A stretch of DNA of 64,000 nucleotides from assembly GCA_048296855.1 (NCBI GenBank), contig CP182631.1. The stretch is one strand, 5' to 3'. The position numbers were made by a program, and so were the translations under genes. Origin of the DNA: Pseudocolwellia sp048296855 (GTDB taxonomy: Bacteria > Pseudomonadota > Gammaproteobacteria > Enterobacterales > Alteromonadaceae). Below the pieces are notes generated by a model. The model saw nothing but the letters and a program-made list of their open reading frames with translations. It made no database searches and was not told the origin of the DNA. Positions 1 to 8,090 of the stretch are shown here, piece by piece. The number at the start of each line of letters is the position of its first letter. The stretch's first letter is position 1.

Positions 1-908
1 TGACTCGTTAGTACAATGCCTTGTGGTAATAACCACGTTAAATCAACATGAGTAAAGCGAGTTTTCCACGCATATTGACCATTGTCTACAATATAAGGTT
101 TGCCGTTGTTGTTGTAATAGCCTGCAGAAATAGCGCCTTTGTTATGGAATTTAATTTCAGCTCGAACATGTCCTCCAACTCTATCGTCTAATTCTAAAAA
201 AGGATCTGAGCTTGAGGCTTGTTCGTATAAGTCGTAGCCTTGCATTCTTGCTTTAAAGTATGGGAGTTGTATTTTTTCCGAGTAAAGGGTTTGCCGATTA
301 CTGATGGTCCAGCCATGCCAAGAGAGCATGCTGCCTGCGGGGTCATTATTTACAAAAGCGCTTACGGTTAACGATAAATCGAATGGGTCTTTATTTATTC
401 TTCCTAAACGGGTCAGGGTAATTTCGTTACCTAACACTCTAATTTCTTCACCTATCCATGTATTTAAGCTTGATGAGTTTAAGGTGTTTTTACTGGCCCA
501 TGCGTATGCATTGTTTTCGAGAGATATTTTAGGATAAAACACGCCTAGTTTTGATTGCCACCGATAACCAGAAGCATTAGGTAAACCTGAATATTTAATA
601 TAGCCTTCGGTTAAGCCTAGTTTAAATTTGCCATTGTTTTTATAGGCGTTAGCTACGGCATGAACACTTAAACCATTATCCCAGCTTAAGGCTATTTCGC
701 CCCCCGCTTGTGCAAGAGAAAGGCTTTCTCCGTCATTTAATGCAAACTTTCCGTAACCACCTTGTGTATAACTGCTTGTTAAGGAATCGGTTGCTGTTGC
801 TCTTAAGTCTAGTACCCCATGAAATGTACTTTCCATTTCATAAGCGCTTGCTTGGTTTAGTACCGCTAAGCTTAAGGTAAATAAAAGAGTAATAAAGTGT
901 TGTTGCAC
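1..908 (-). CDS. Outer-membrane beta-barrel/porin-like protein, partial
   Basis: This gene runs off the left edge; about 302 codons are visible and the frame is open throughout. It begins with GTG at 908-906, three bases after the stop of the upstream GGDEF/EAL gene, so the two are probably co-transcribed and translationally coupled. Residues 1-22 form a clear Sec signal peptide ending NQASA. The mature part is rich in alternating Gly/Ser/Asn and aromatic residues, with repeated short strands, and has no cytoplasmic domain signature. This composition fits an outer-membrane barrel or porin-like protein, but I do not recognise a named family. The neighbours (cupredoxin and c-di-GMP protein) suggest an envelope-linked function; that is inference. 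Confidence 0.7.
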   Translation of the reverse strand, partial: MQQHFITLLFTLSLAVLNQASAYEMESTFHGVLDLRATATDSLTSSYTQGGYGKFALNDGESLSLAQAGGEIALSWDNGLSVHAVANAYKNNGKFKLGLTEGYIKYSGLPNASGYRWQSKLGVFYPKISLENNAYAWASKNTLNSSSLNTWIGEEIRVLGNEITLTRLGRINKDPFDLSLTVSAFVNNDPAGSMLSWHGWTISNRQTLYSEKIQLPYFKARMQGYDLYEQASSSDPFLELDDRVGGHVRAEIKFHNKGAISAGYYNNNGKPYIVDNGQYAWKTRFTHVDLTWLLPQGIVLTS

Positions 909-911
909 GCG

Positions 912-3245
912 TTAGCCTTTTTCAACGCTCAATACGTCTTGTTTTTTCATCCAAGTAGTAAAGTCGTTTGTGGGTTTAGGTCTGCTAATAAAATAACCTT
1001 GTCCAAGTTCACAGCCTTGTTTTGCTAACCAGCGTAATGCGAAGTCGTCTTCAATTCCTTCTGATACTACAGATAGGCCCATGTTATGAGCTAATTCAAT
1101 GGTTGATCTTACAATAATTCGGTCGTCTTCATCTTCATGCAAATGTTGCACAAAAGACTTATCTATTTTTAATTCGTGTACAGGTAGCTGTTTTAACTGA
1201 GCTAACGATGAATAGCCTGTGCCGTAATCGTCTATCGATATTTTTATGCCAGCGTCTTTAAAACGTTGTAGTAGCATAATGGCAGATTCAGGATTATCAA
1301 CAACTGCGCTTTCGGTAACCTCTAAGGTAACTTTATTGGCAGGCACTTTATTTGCTGCAATGGTGTTGCAAATAAATTCGTAAAAATCAGACTCTTTTAA
1401 ATTTTCAGCTGAAATATTAACAGCCACGTTAATATCTATACCGTCTTCTCGCCAAATGGCTGATTGGCTAAGTGCTGTAGCAACAACCCAACGGGTTAGG
1501 CTGTTAATTTGACCTGTTTGTTCGGCAATATGAATAAAATTGTCTGGCGGTATCATGCCTAAGGTGGGGTGATACCAACGTACAAGGGCTTCAGCATGAG
1601 TAACAATATTGGTTTTTAAATCAAGCTTGGGTTGGTAATGCAATTCTAGTTGGTTGTCAGAAATAGCGTGTTTGAGGTCGTTAATTAGGTTCAGGCGTTC
1701 AACGCTATTTACATCTAACGACTTATCGTAACATTGGTAATTTTTATTGTTTTTTCTGGCATTTTGTAAGGCCGTGTCAGCCATTTGTAGTAGTGTTTTA
1801 TCTACGTTGCTGTGTTCAGGAAACGACGAAATACCAATACGTACTTGCAGTTGTAAGTTAATTCCACCGTAGTCGCAGTGAGCTTCTAATGCGGTGTTAA
1901 TATTTTTAACGAGTTCAGCAATTGAATGTTTATCTTGTTTTTCAAAAAGTAAAATAAATTCGTCGCCACCAAGGTGACACAATAGGGTGAATTGCGAGAG
2001 CTTTTTTAGTCTGTCAGCGGTTCGCTGAATAAGCCAATCACCTACGTCATGCCCGAGGGTTTCGTTTACGTCTTTCAATCGACTTAAATTAAGATGAAAT
2101 AGCTGAAAGCTGGTTTTGTCGTTAATTAATTGGTTTAACGTTTTAACTAAAATATTTCTGTTGGGTAATTCTGTTAAAGGGTCGTGATTAGCTCTGTGTG
2201 TAAGTTCTTGCTCACGCGTAAGTACGGCTTGTTGCATGAGGTTAAATTCGTCAGCAAGCTGTCCAAGTTCGCTACTGTCTTTTAATTCGATTTTTTGTTG
2301 ATAATCACCACGGGCGATCATTTTAGCTTGTTTTACTAAACGTTTAATGGGCTTGGTAATAGAAGCGGCAATAATATAAGCACTTGTTAATGAAAGTAAT
2401 AGGGTGATGAAAGTAAGAATTAAAAACTGCCACCATTGTTCTTGCAGTAATTTAACAATATCGGCTCTTAAACCGTACATAGCTAAACCAAATTGTTGAT
2501 CGTCAAACTCAGTAATTAACTCACCAATGGCTATGTATTGCTCAGGGGTTTGTCCGTTAACAATGTTTTTAGCAAAGTTAATGTCGGCATCAGGATTTGA
2601 TGAGGCAATAAGTAACCATTGATTATTTTGGTTAAGAATAAAATCAACTTCTAAACGCGTAATGTCTAAAAAATGAGTCGCTAATGTTTGATTAATTTCA
2701 AAACCAAAAGCTAACCAACCAATAGTGCTAGTGCCTACAGAAAGTGGCGATAAACTTAATTGATACAAGATACCGTCAAGCATATACAAGTGCGATTTTT
2801 CTTGGCTTTCTAACCAATCAGTATGTTTAAATTGGCTACCGAGTTCAGAACCTTTTTGAACTTTAGTTTTTGCATTATCTAGATGAGAAACTTGTAGTTG
2901 GGCAGTTATGTCGCCGTTTGCTGAAATAGCCATAGCAAGATCGGCATTAATACGCTTACGGTGGTTATTTAAAGCAAATAGCAGGCTGCGTGTATCGTCT
3001 TCAAATACGTCTTTTATACCGTAATCTTTTGCGGCAGTTTCAGCAAAGGCCGCTAAATAATCGCGACGACTATTAAACTGCTCTGTAAATATGGTTTTAG
3101 CCGTAGTAAGCCTATTATTAATTTCTTGTTGTTCTTGTGCATTATTACCTTTAATTAAGGTCCATAATGCAATCGACTGCACGAGTAACAGTAATAAAAC
3201 AAAAAATAAAAATATTTTTGTTTGTAAGCTTTTCACATTAAGCAT
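912..3245 (-). CDS. Membrane-anchored GGDEF/EAL c-di-GMP protein with periplasmic sensor domain
   Basis: This 777-residue protein is a candidate bifunctional diguanylate cyclase/phosphodiesterase. A membrane helix lies at about 10-31, a Cache-like periplasmic region at about 35-270, a second helix at about 272-296, and a HAMP segment follows. The GGDEF domain has an intact GGDEF signature near 426-430 but no RxxD inhibitory site in front of it. The EAL domain begins with EALVRW near 551 and keeps IDDYGTGYSS and ELKIDKSFV, so phosphodiesterase activity is plausible. It lies 26 bases after the cupredoxin gene and 3 bases before the barrel gene in one minus-strand cluster. The Cache assignment is inference from size and topology. 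Confidence 0.93.
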   Translation of the reverse strand: MLNVKSLQTKIFLFFVLLLLLVQSIALWTLIKGNNAQEQQEINNRLTTAKTIFTEQFNSRRDYLAAFAETAAKDYGIKDVFEDDTRSLLFALNNHRKRINADLAMAISANGDITAQLQVSHLDNAKTKVQKGSELGSQFKHTDWLESQEKSHLYMLDGILYQLSLSPLSVGTSTIGWLAFGFEINQTLATHFLDITRLEVDFILNQNNQWLLIASSNPDADINFAKNIVNGQTPEQYIAIGELITEFDDQQFGLAMYGLRADIVKLLQEQWWQFLILTFITLLLSLTSAYIIAASITKPIKRLVKQAKMIARGDYQQKIELKDSSELGQLADEFNLMQQAVLTREQELTHRANHDPLTELPNRNILVKTLNQLINDKTSFQLFHLNLSRLKDVNETLGHDVGDWLIQRTADRLKKLSQFTLLCHLGGDEFILLFEKQDKHSIAELVKNINTALEAHCDYGGINLQLQVRIGISSFPEHSNVDKTLLQMADTALQNARKNNKNYQCYDKSLDVNSVERLNLINDLKHAISDNQLELHYQPKLDLKTNIVTHAEALVRWYHPTLGMIPPDNFIHIAEQTGQINSLTRWVVATALSQSAIWREDGIDINVAVNISAENLKESDFYEFICNTIAANKVPANKVTLEVTESAVVDNPESAIMLLQRFKDAGIKISIDDYGTGYSSLAQLKQLPVHELKIDKSFVQHLHEDEDDRIIVRSTIELAHNMGLSVVSEGIEDDFALRWLAKQGCELGQGYFISRPKPTNDFTTWMKKQDVLSVEKG

Positions 3246-3271
3246 AATTGCTTATCCCTAATTCGGGTTGT

Positions 3272-3949
3272 TTAATAATCAGACAAAAAATCGAAGTCGT
3301 CTCCATTTTGTTGGCTAGGAATTTCATCCATAGGTTTTGATAACTGCATCGTTACCGCCATAGAACTATCTAAGTTAATCGTTTTAGTTATTCTATTGTT
3401 AACCTCTGTCATTTGTGGATGCCAAACTACCACTTTATATTGACCTGATTTATCAATAACAATTTCAGTATTACCGTTTTTATCTGATTTTGCGAAAAAA
3501 GGCGTGTCCACAATAAGCATATAACCACTCATCCAGTCATGAATGTTGCACCCCATGGATACTTCGCCCGCTTCGTTAAAGTCGTTTTTTATCACTTCTT
3601 GACCTGAACGAATTTTAACTGAAAACTTATTGTCACCAACGGGTGAATAGATATGGTGGGTAATATTGTCTTGGTTATTAAATTTAACTTTACTACCCAA
3701 TTGCATAACACTGATGTAAGGAATAAAGGCTTTATTTGCTTGGCCTATTTCTAAAGTGTTAGTGTTTTTTAATGTGGCTTGATGGCCAATCGGCTCAACA
3801 TATACCACCATGTTTTCTAATGGTTTTTGGTTAGTATCAACAATGTTAACCGTAAGAGTGTTGGTAGCATTAGCAAAAAAAGAAGGCGCACAAATAATAA
3901 AAAAGCTAATAAATAAGAATTTTATTTGAATAGGTAACTTATTAAACAA
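3272..3949 (-). CDS. Cupredoxin-fold (MauL/methylamine utilization-like) secreted protein
   Basis: This 225-residue protein has a signal peptide (about 1-28, ending FFANA). A cupredoxin-like domain (about 30-150) carries candidate type 1 copper ligands: His98/His99, then Cys134, His137 and Met140 or Met144 in GCNIHDWMSGYM. About 70 further residues have a regulatory beta-sandwich character (VVVWHPQ). The start is TTG at 3949, chosen because the signal peptide follows at once. Homologues are often annotated as methylamine utilization protein, but no mau genes are present, so a role in methylamine use is unlikely. It heads a cluster with the GGDEF/EAL and barrel genes. A periplasmic copper or redox sensing role is inference. 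Confidence 0.8.
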   Translation of the reverse strand: MFNKLPIQIKFLFISFFIICAPSFFANATNTLTVNIVDTNQKPLENMVVYVEPIGHQATLKNTNTLEIGQANKAFIPYISVMQLGSKVKFNNQDNITHHIYSPVGDNKFSVKIRSGQEVIKNDFNEAGEVSMGCNIHDWMSGYMLIVDTPFFAKSDKNGNTEIVIDKSGQYKVVVWHPQMTEVNNRITKTINLDSSMAVTMQLSKPMDEIPSQQNGDDFDFLSDY

Positions 3950-4052
3950 CAGCTTATTCCTTGTGGTTAAATAATTAAAACAGGTAAAGCAAATTATAGT
4001 AACAATACGCAGATAAATAACAACAAAGATTAAATATATAAATTTTAGGCAT

Positions 4053-4083
4053 AAAAAAACAGCATATAAAATGCTGTTTTTTT
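4053..4083 (-). terminator. Intrinsic terminator after the cytochrome gene
   Basis: A 12-bp perfect stem (4054-4065 with 4071-4082) has a 5-base loop and A/T runs on both sides. It lies just downstream of the minus-strand cytochrome gene. The A/T tails would also allow it to work in the other direction. Confidence 0.85.
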
Positions 4084-4098
4084 AAAGTGAGAGACGCT

Positions 4099-5334
4099 TT
4101 ATTTTAATGTAGCAATAAACTGCGCTAACTCATTAATGTCTTTTTCAGATAAGCTCATTGCAATGTTACGCATCATTTTTGATTTGTCGTTTGCACGCTC
4201 GCCTGACTTAAATTTAGTTAATTGAGACGTAATATACTCAACACTTTGGTTTGCTAATGAAGGGAAACCAGCGTTAGCCATGCCTTTACCCGTAGCACCA
4301 TGACAAGCAACACAAGCGGTAACTGATTGGTTTACGTGGTTAACTTTACCACCGTAATAAATTTTACTACCAAGTTCAGAGCCTTTACCGTTTCCAGCCA
4401 ATGGTTTTTGTGCTGAAAAGTATGCTGCTAGTTCAACCATGTCTTGCTCAGAAAGAGGAGCAGCCATACCCGACATAACAGGATCTTTACGGTCACCATT
4501 TTTAAGCTCTGTTAATTGCTTAACAATATAACTTGCATGTTGGCCAGCTAACTTAGGATAAATCGCCACTGTAGCGTTACCACCTGTACCATGACACGCT
4601 GCACATACAGCCGCTTTCTTTTCACCTGCTAATACTTCTTCAGTAATTGCCGCAACAGTAACCTTTTTCGGTTTAATGTTAGCAACAGCCTTTGTATCAG
4701 CGAAGTAAGCGCCAATATCTAAAATTTCTTCGTCAGTCATTTGGCCAGCAAATTGATTCATCGGATAGTTAGAACGATTTTCATTTGCTTTAAAGTTATG
4801 TAATTGTTTTTGAATATACTCAGGATGTTGTTTAGCAAGATTAGGGTAAATAAGTACTTCACTGTTACCGTCTTTACCATGACAACCAATACAAGCACCA
4901 ATGCTACGAGATGCATCACCTAATTCGTATAAACTTTTACCTGCTACAGCATCAGGTTCGTATTTAGCTACTGGAGCTGCGGCACTTGCGCCTGCGTCCC
5001 CACCTGCAGCACTCGCGTCAGCTGCTGTACGAGGTAAACTATTATAATATGCACCAATGTCAGCCATGTCTTGTTCAGACAAACCTGCAGCCATAGGCCC
5101 CATTACAGGATCGCTACGGTCAGTACTATTTTTTAACGCTTTAAGTTGTTTAACAATGTAGTCAGCATGCTGACCCGCAAGATTAGGGTATGCGTCACTC
5201 GCACTAATACCATTTGCACCATGACATCCAGCACATAAAGCAACCTTGCCTTTACCTGCTTCAGCATCACCAGAAGCAACGGCAACATTCATACCTGTAA
5301 AAATTATTAATAGTGAAAAAATAAAACGTTTCAT
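4099..5334 (-). CDS. Four-heme cytochrome c4-type protein (tandem class I domains)
   Basis: This 411-residue periplasmic electron-transfer protein has a signal peptide (about 1-21, ending VAVAS) and four CXXCH heme sites: CAGCH at 34-38, CIGCH at 148-152, CAACH at 244-248 and CVACH at 341-345. Each starts a class I cytochrome c domain of about 100 residues with repeated NLAGQH-type and QLKALKN-type segments. An Ala/Gly-rich linker at about 107-125 joins domains 1 and 2. Ordinary cytochrome c4 has two hemes in about 190-210 residues, so this is roughly a doubled version. It is divergent from engB, an arrangement familiar in gammaproteobacteria. A strong terminator follows. The donor and acceptor cannot be told from sequence. 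Confidence 0.9.
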   Translation of the reverse strand: MKRFIFSLLIIFTGMNVAVASGDAEAGKGKVALCAGCHGANGISASDAYPNLAGQHADYIVKQLKALKNSTDRSDPVMGPMAAGLSEQDMADIGAYYNSLPRTAADASAAGGDAGASAAAPVAKYEPDAVAGKSLYELGDASRSIGACIGCHGKDGNSEVLIYPNLAKQHPEYIQKQLHNFKANENRSNYPMNQFAGQMTDEEILDIGAYFADTKAVANIKPKKVTVAAITEEVLAGEKKAAVCAACHGTGGNATVAIYPKLAGQHASYIVKQLTELKNGDRKDPVMSGMAAPLSEQDMVELAAYFSAQKPLAGNGKGSELGSKIYYGGKVNHVNQSVTACVACHGATGKGMANAGFPSLANQSVEYITSQLTKFKSGERANDKSKMMRNIAMSLSEKDINELAQFIATLK

Positions 5335-5472
5335 TGAATAGATCTCTTCTTGCCTTAACTAAGCAACTTACCTAATTAAAAAAAAGTGTTTAAAAAAACT
5401 GGCAGTATTTTACACAAATAATTGCACCGTGTAATAAACATAGTAAAAATAAGGTGATATTTTATCTATTTT

Positions 5473-5502
5473 TTGAATATAAATGAAAAAAATAGATATA
5501 AT
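5473..5502 (+). promoter_or_regulatory. Candidate sigma70 promoter for engB
   Basis: TTGAAT at 5473-5478 and a consensus TATAAT at 5497-5502 are 18 bases apart. Transcription would begin near 5509, about 14 bases before the engB start. The -10 is perfect; the -35 matches the consensus at four of six positions. Confidence 0.5.
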
Positions 5503-5522
5503 GGCGATAATTATTACAGTAT

Positions 5523-6182
5523 TTGGAAACTACCTTGTCATCATCAAGCATAAATTTACACAGAGCGACGTTTACACTTAGCGCGCCAGACATTCGTCGG
5601 TTGCCTGATGATACGGGGATAGAAGTCGCATTTGCTGGTCGATCTAATGCCGGAAAATCGAGCGCTTTGAACACCTTAACTAATCAAAAAAGCTTAGCTA
5701 GAACCAGTAAAACACCTGGAAGAACACAGTTAATTAACGTGTTTGAAATTGCAGAAAACAAACGTTTAATCGATTTACCTGGTTATGGTTTTGCGCAAGT
5801 GCCATTAGAAATGAAAAAGAAATGGCAAAAAGCACTAGGCGAATACCTAGAAAAACGCGAATGCCTAAAAGGATTAGTGATCTTAATGGATATTCGTCAT
5901 CCGTTAAAAGACTTAGATAAAGATCTTATTCAATGGGCTGTAGATAGCGAATTACCTATTTTAGCTCTATTGACGAAGTGCGATAAATTATCTTTAGGGC
6001 AAAGCGCGACTGAAGTACTTAAAGTGAAAAAAATACTAAAAGAACATAATGCTGATATTACTGTTCAAGCATTTTCATCATTAAAACGCACTGGTTCAGA
6101 ACAAGCGACTGCGGTTATTCAAGCATGGTTTGAAGGCGACCTTAATGAAGACCTAGCGCAAGACGAACTTATTAAAGATTAG
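5523..6182 (+). CDS. engB: Ribosome biogenesis GTPase EngB/YihA
   Basis: This 219-residue TrmE-Era-EngA-EngB-Septin-type GTPase is needed for large ribosomal subunit assembly. Motifs are G1 GRSNAGKSS at 39-47, the G2 threonine in SKTPGRTQ near 62-69, G3 DLPG at 84-87, and G4 TKCD at 151-154, followed by a G5-like FSSLKRTG. Its length fits the family. The start is a TTG at 5523; another TTG at 5535 is possible and no ATG precedes the conserved domain. It is divergent from the cytochrome gene and followed by a terminator. The 3' side faces a candidate sRNA gene on the opposite strand, the same geometry as E. coli yihA and spf. Confidence 0.96.
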   Translation: METTLSSSSINLHRATFTLSAPDIRRLPDDTGIEVAFAGRSNAGKSSALNTLTNQKSLARTSKTPGRTQLINVFEIAENKRLIDLPGYGFAQVPLEMKKKWQKALGEYLEKRECLKGLVILMDIRHPLKDLDKDLIQWAVDSELPILALLTKCDKLSLGQSATEVLKVKKILKEHNADITVQAFSSLKRTGSEQATAVIQAWFEGDLNEDLAQDELIKD

Positions 6183-6231
6183 TTTGAGCATAATTAAACA
6201 ATAAGGAATCATTAAAAACCTTATTAACACC

Positions 6232-6263
6232 AAAGCCTTGCAATAATACTGCAGGGCTTTTTT
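6232..6263 (+). terminator. Intrinsic terminator of engB
   Basis: The stem AAAGCCTTGCA (6232-6242) pairs with TGCAGGGCTTT (6250-6260, one mismatch) and is followed by a T run. A second weaker hairpin (AATAAGG...CCTTATT) lies just upstream at about 6199-6224. Confidence 0.8.
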
Positions 6264-6342
6264 ATGTCTTGCTTAAAGCGGGAATGATAAAGATAATTTT
6301 TATACCTACTTGATATTAAATAGAAAAAACTAAATTTTAGGC

Positions 6343-6429
6343 AAAAAAAAGCCGATAACAATAAGTACCGGCAAAATAAGAATAAGTTATGGGGAAAACT
6401 TACAATTCAATAAACTGTTCGCTAAGAAC
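6343..6429 (-). ncRNA. Candidate small RNA in the spf (Spot 42) position, convergent with engB
   Basis: The minus strand has a consensus TATAAT (6441-6436) and a -35-like TTTACT (6465-6460) 18 bases upstream. Transcription from about 6429 would end at a terminator, GCCGGTA...TTATCGGC (6372-6351) followed by eight T residues (6350-6343), giving an RNA of about 87 nt. Within it a 4-bp hairpin (6429-6417) and a 6-bp hairpin (6402-6383) can form; the second exposes UUCCCCAU in its loop. No start codon with a convincing reading frame is seen. In E. coli and Vibrio, spf lies convergent with engB here, but I see no clear primary-sequence match to Spot 42. The call rests on promoter, terminator and position. 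Confidence 0.5.
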
Positions 6430-6435
6430 CCTCGC

Positions 6436-6465
6436 ATTATAGAGCATGTACTCTAGTAAAGTAAA
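6436..6465 (-). promoter_or_regulatory. Promoter of the candidate sRNA
   Basis: On the minus strand, TTTACT (6465-6460) and TATAAT (6441-6436) are separated by 18 bases. No coding frame lies downstream, only a short stretch ending in a terminator. Confidence 0.5.
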
Positions 6466-6600
6466 GCTTTTACTCTAAATAAAGGAGGGATTTGTGGAAA
6501 TATGATTTAATCAGAAGTATTCAAGCATAAGTTTAAATGACTTAAATAGTTAAAAAAGCAAATAAATACTATTTTTATATGCAGCCATCGAGAAATTCTT

Positions 6601-6757
6601 CTTTCTACAAGAAAGCGGGATTAGATCCGCCTTTTACACATCCATCAGTTGTGTCTATATTTTTAAGTCATTGATCTAATGATAACAATCACGTAATGTC
6701 GATGTTAATTATAAATTAAAGGGATTAATGGCCTTTGTAGAAAGGCGGATTACATCC
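6601..6757. repeat. Nested inverted repeat ahead of the cassette-like region
   Basis: CTTTCTACAA (6601-6610) is a perfect inverted match to TTGTAGAAAG (6735-6744). A second pair, 6618-6634 against 6741-6757, matches at 14 of 17 positions around the core ATCCGCCTTT. The left part also contains its own GCGGGATTAGATCCGC hairpin. It could be a small non-autonomous mobile element or a recombination site. The rest of the 6266-6800 gap holds only the sRNA candidate. Confidence 0.45.
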
Positions 6758-6801
6758 TCATATTAAACTTTTAGGCTTTTGACCAATACAAGGAGTTAAA
6801 A

Positions 6802-7350
6802 TTGGAATTTGATTACGCAAAAATACTATTTGTGGTCGTTACTACAGTTGTAACAGTAGCAATTACTTTTTACCTTAAAGATTTCCTTCAAAAGAAAAAT
6901 GAATATAAAAAGTTAAAAAATAAGCTTGAAGCAGTGGCTGGGAGAAACGCTTATATTGTATATACAGGTGCTGGCAGTGGAGTAGGATCTAATTTATATA
7001 AAATAACAGATATTGATGAAGGTGGTATTACGTTAAAAAATTCATTGCAGACTATTTTCATCCCACCTTTATTGCTTTTAAATTCACCAATGGTTGTTCC
7101 TGATGAAAATTATGAAACTCTTAAAAAGGAACATCAAGCTCGGGAAGTTGAAGCTGTTGCTCAATCAATGTTTCAGCCTTTACTTGATAAAATGATTGAG
7201 GGAATTGAAACTGATCTTAGTGATGATGAAGGTGAGTTAAGTTCACGAATAGAAGTTAGAGTAACTCAGATTTTAGAATCTAAAGGTGTTTTGTCGCAAG
7301 TTTCAACAGCGGAATTAAATAGACTTAAGCAATTAGCAAAAAAAGCCTAA
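6802..7350 (+). CDS. Small single-pass membrane protein of unknown function (cassette-like)
   Basis: This 182-residue protein is not recognised. An N-terminal membrane helix (about 8-25) is followed by a basic stretch, a small beta-rich segment (GRNAYIVYTGAGSGVGS, about 48-64) and a helical acidic C-terminus. The start is TTG at 6802, supported by AAGGAG seven bases upstream; no ATG is usable. Its TAA stop lies inside GCCTAAT, the first core box of the attC-like site that follows, which is typical of an integron gene cassette. Function unknown. The idea that it belongs to the neighbouring defence genes is untested. Confidence 0.75.
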   Translation: MEFDYAKILFVVVTTVVTVAITFYLKDFLQKKNEYKKLKNKLEAVAGRNAYIVYTGAGSGVGSNLYKITDIDEGGITLKNSLQTIFIPPLLLLNSPMVVPDENYETLKKEHQAREVEAVAQSMFQPLLDKMIEGIETDLSDDEGELSSRIEVRVTQILESKGVLSQVSTAELNRLKQLAKKA

Positions 7351-7426
7351 TAAGAAAATCAACTAGGACTAAAAACAGTGGGCTGTTCGCTCCGCTCCAT
7401 TTTAGCCTGTTATTTAGGCGTTAGCC
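7347..7426 (+). repeat. attC-like recombination site 1
   Basis: The segment begins with GCCTAAT (RYYYAAC-like, one mismatch) and ends with GGCGTTAGCC (GTTRRRY-like). Between them is an imperfect inverted repeat, CTAAAAACAGTGG against CCATTTTAG, around CTGTTCGCTCCGCT. Size (about 80 bases), order of boxes and the inner hairpin fit an integron attC of the kind found in marine gammaproteobacteria. Stop codons of the genes on both sides lie in its two end boxes. Confidence 0.55.
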
Positions 7427-8089
7427 GTTTTGCAAATTTTGGAGGTAATCCACTAACTCGTGAATATGAGTTGAAGGGTTATCAGTAAAATTATTTTCGA
7501 CTTCAATTAAAGCTCGTAGTGCATTTTTCTTAGCAAATTCAAGTTGTTGTAGTAATGTACAAAATACTTTTTCATCTCCTTTAGAATATTCAGGCATTAC
7601 TTTTTTTAATTCTTTTAATACTTCGTTAGAAATACTTGAGTTACCTGAGGCACTGAATGGTTTCGTTGTATATTGAAAGTGGAGTAATAACCAATATTCA
7701 AAACAAGGAATTGAAACAATATGAAAAAATAACCCCGCTGGTTTTTTTAATGCTATTTTAGCTTTCGTTTCTTCATAAGTTTCATGGGAATCTTTATCAA
7801 AAACACAGTAAATTCGATCATAGCCATCTCCCTTATCTTGTTCAGTCTTTGCTAACTTTTCAGCTCTTCTAAGAACACTTTTAGGGCTAGAGCCACATGA
7901 ACCATCAATTTCAACATTTGCAGAATTTAGTTTGTAATAATTTACAAGCTCAGTGAAGTAATTTGGTTCTGTTTTTTCACCTTCACAAACGATAAGTACT
8001 TTGTCGTATGAAGAACGTCTAGAAGCTCTACGTTTTAGATCTCGAGTAGCTTTCGCTTTCCTTTTATGGTGCAAATCTTCCGACCCCAT
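7421..8089 (-). CDS. RloB-like protein (TOPRIM-type partner of a defence ATPase)
   Basis: This 222-residue protein resembles the RloB/AbiLii family, usually encoded after an AAA ATPase. A basic N-terminus (about 8-25) precedes VLIVCEGEKTE (31-41), whose Glu fits the first acidic residue of a TOPRIM fold. An acidic pair follows in CVFDKDSHETYEE, then the family-typical IPCFEYWLLLHF. The ATG at 8089 starts one base after the ATPase stop, with AGGAG inside the end of the ATPase gene, so translation is coupled. The TAA stop at 7423-7421 lies within the attC end box. The pair is probably an abortive-infection type antiphage system; that is inference from family and context. Confidence 0.8.
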   Translation of the reverse strand: MGSEDLHHKRKAKATRDLKRRASRRSSYDKVLIVCEGEKTEPNYFTELVNYYKLNSANVEIDGSCGSSPKSVLRRAEKLAKTEQDKGDGYDRIYCVFDKDSHETYEETKAKIALKKPAGLFFHIVSIPCFEYWLLLHFQYTTKPFSASGNSSISNEVLKELKKVMPEYSKGDEKVFCTLLQQLEFAKKNALRALIEVENNFTDNPSTHIHELVDYLQNLQNG

Positions 8090-8090
8090 T

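Noticed and set aside
304..537. Forward reading frame of 77 codons at the left edge
   Set aside because: It lies antisense to the partial barrel protein gene, whose frame is open over the full 908 bases with a signal peptide.
5462..5674. Reverse reading frame over the engB start
   Set aside because: Antisense to the conserved G1 region of EngB and without any family feature.
6343..6429. Direct identification as Spot 42 (spf)
   Set aside because: Only position and geometry agree; I could not align the conserved Spot 42 segments, so I kept it as an unnamed candidate.
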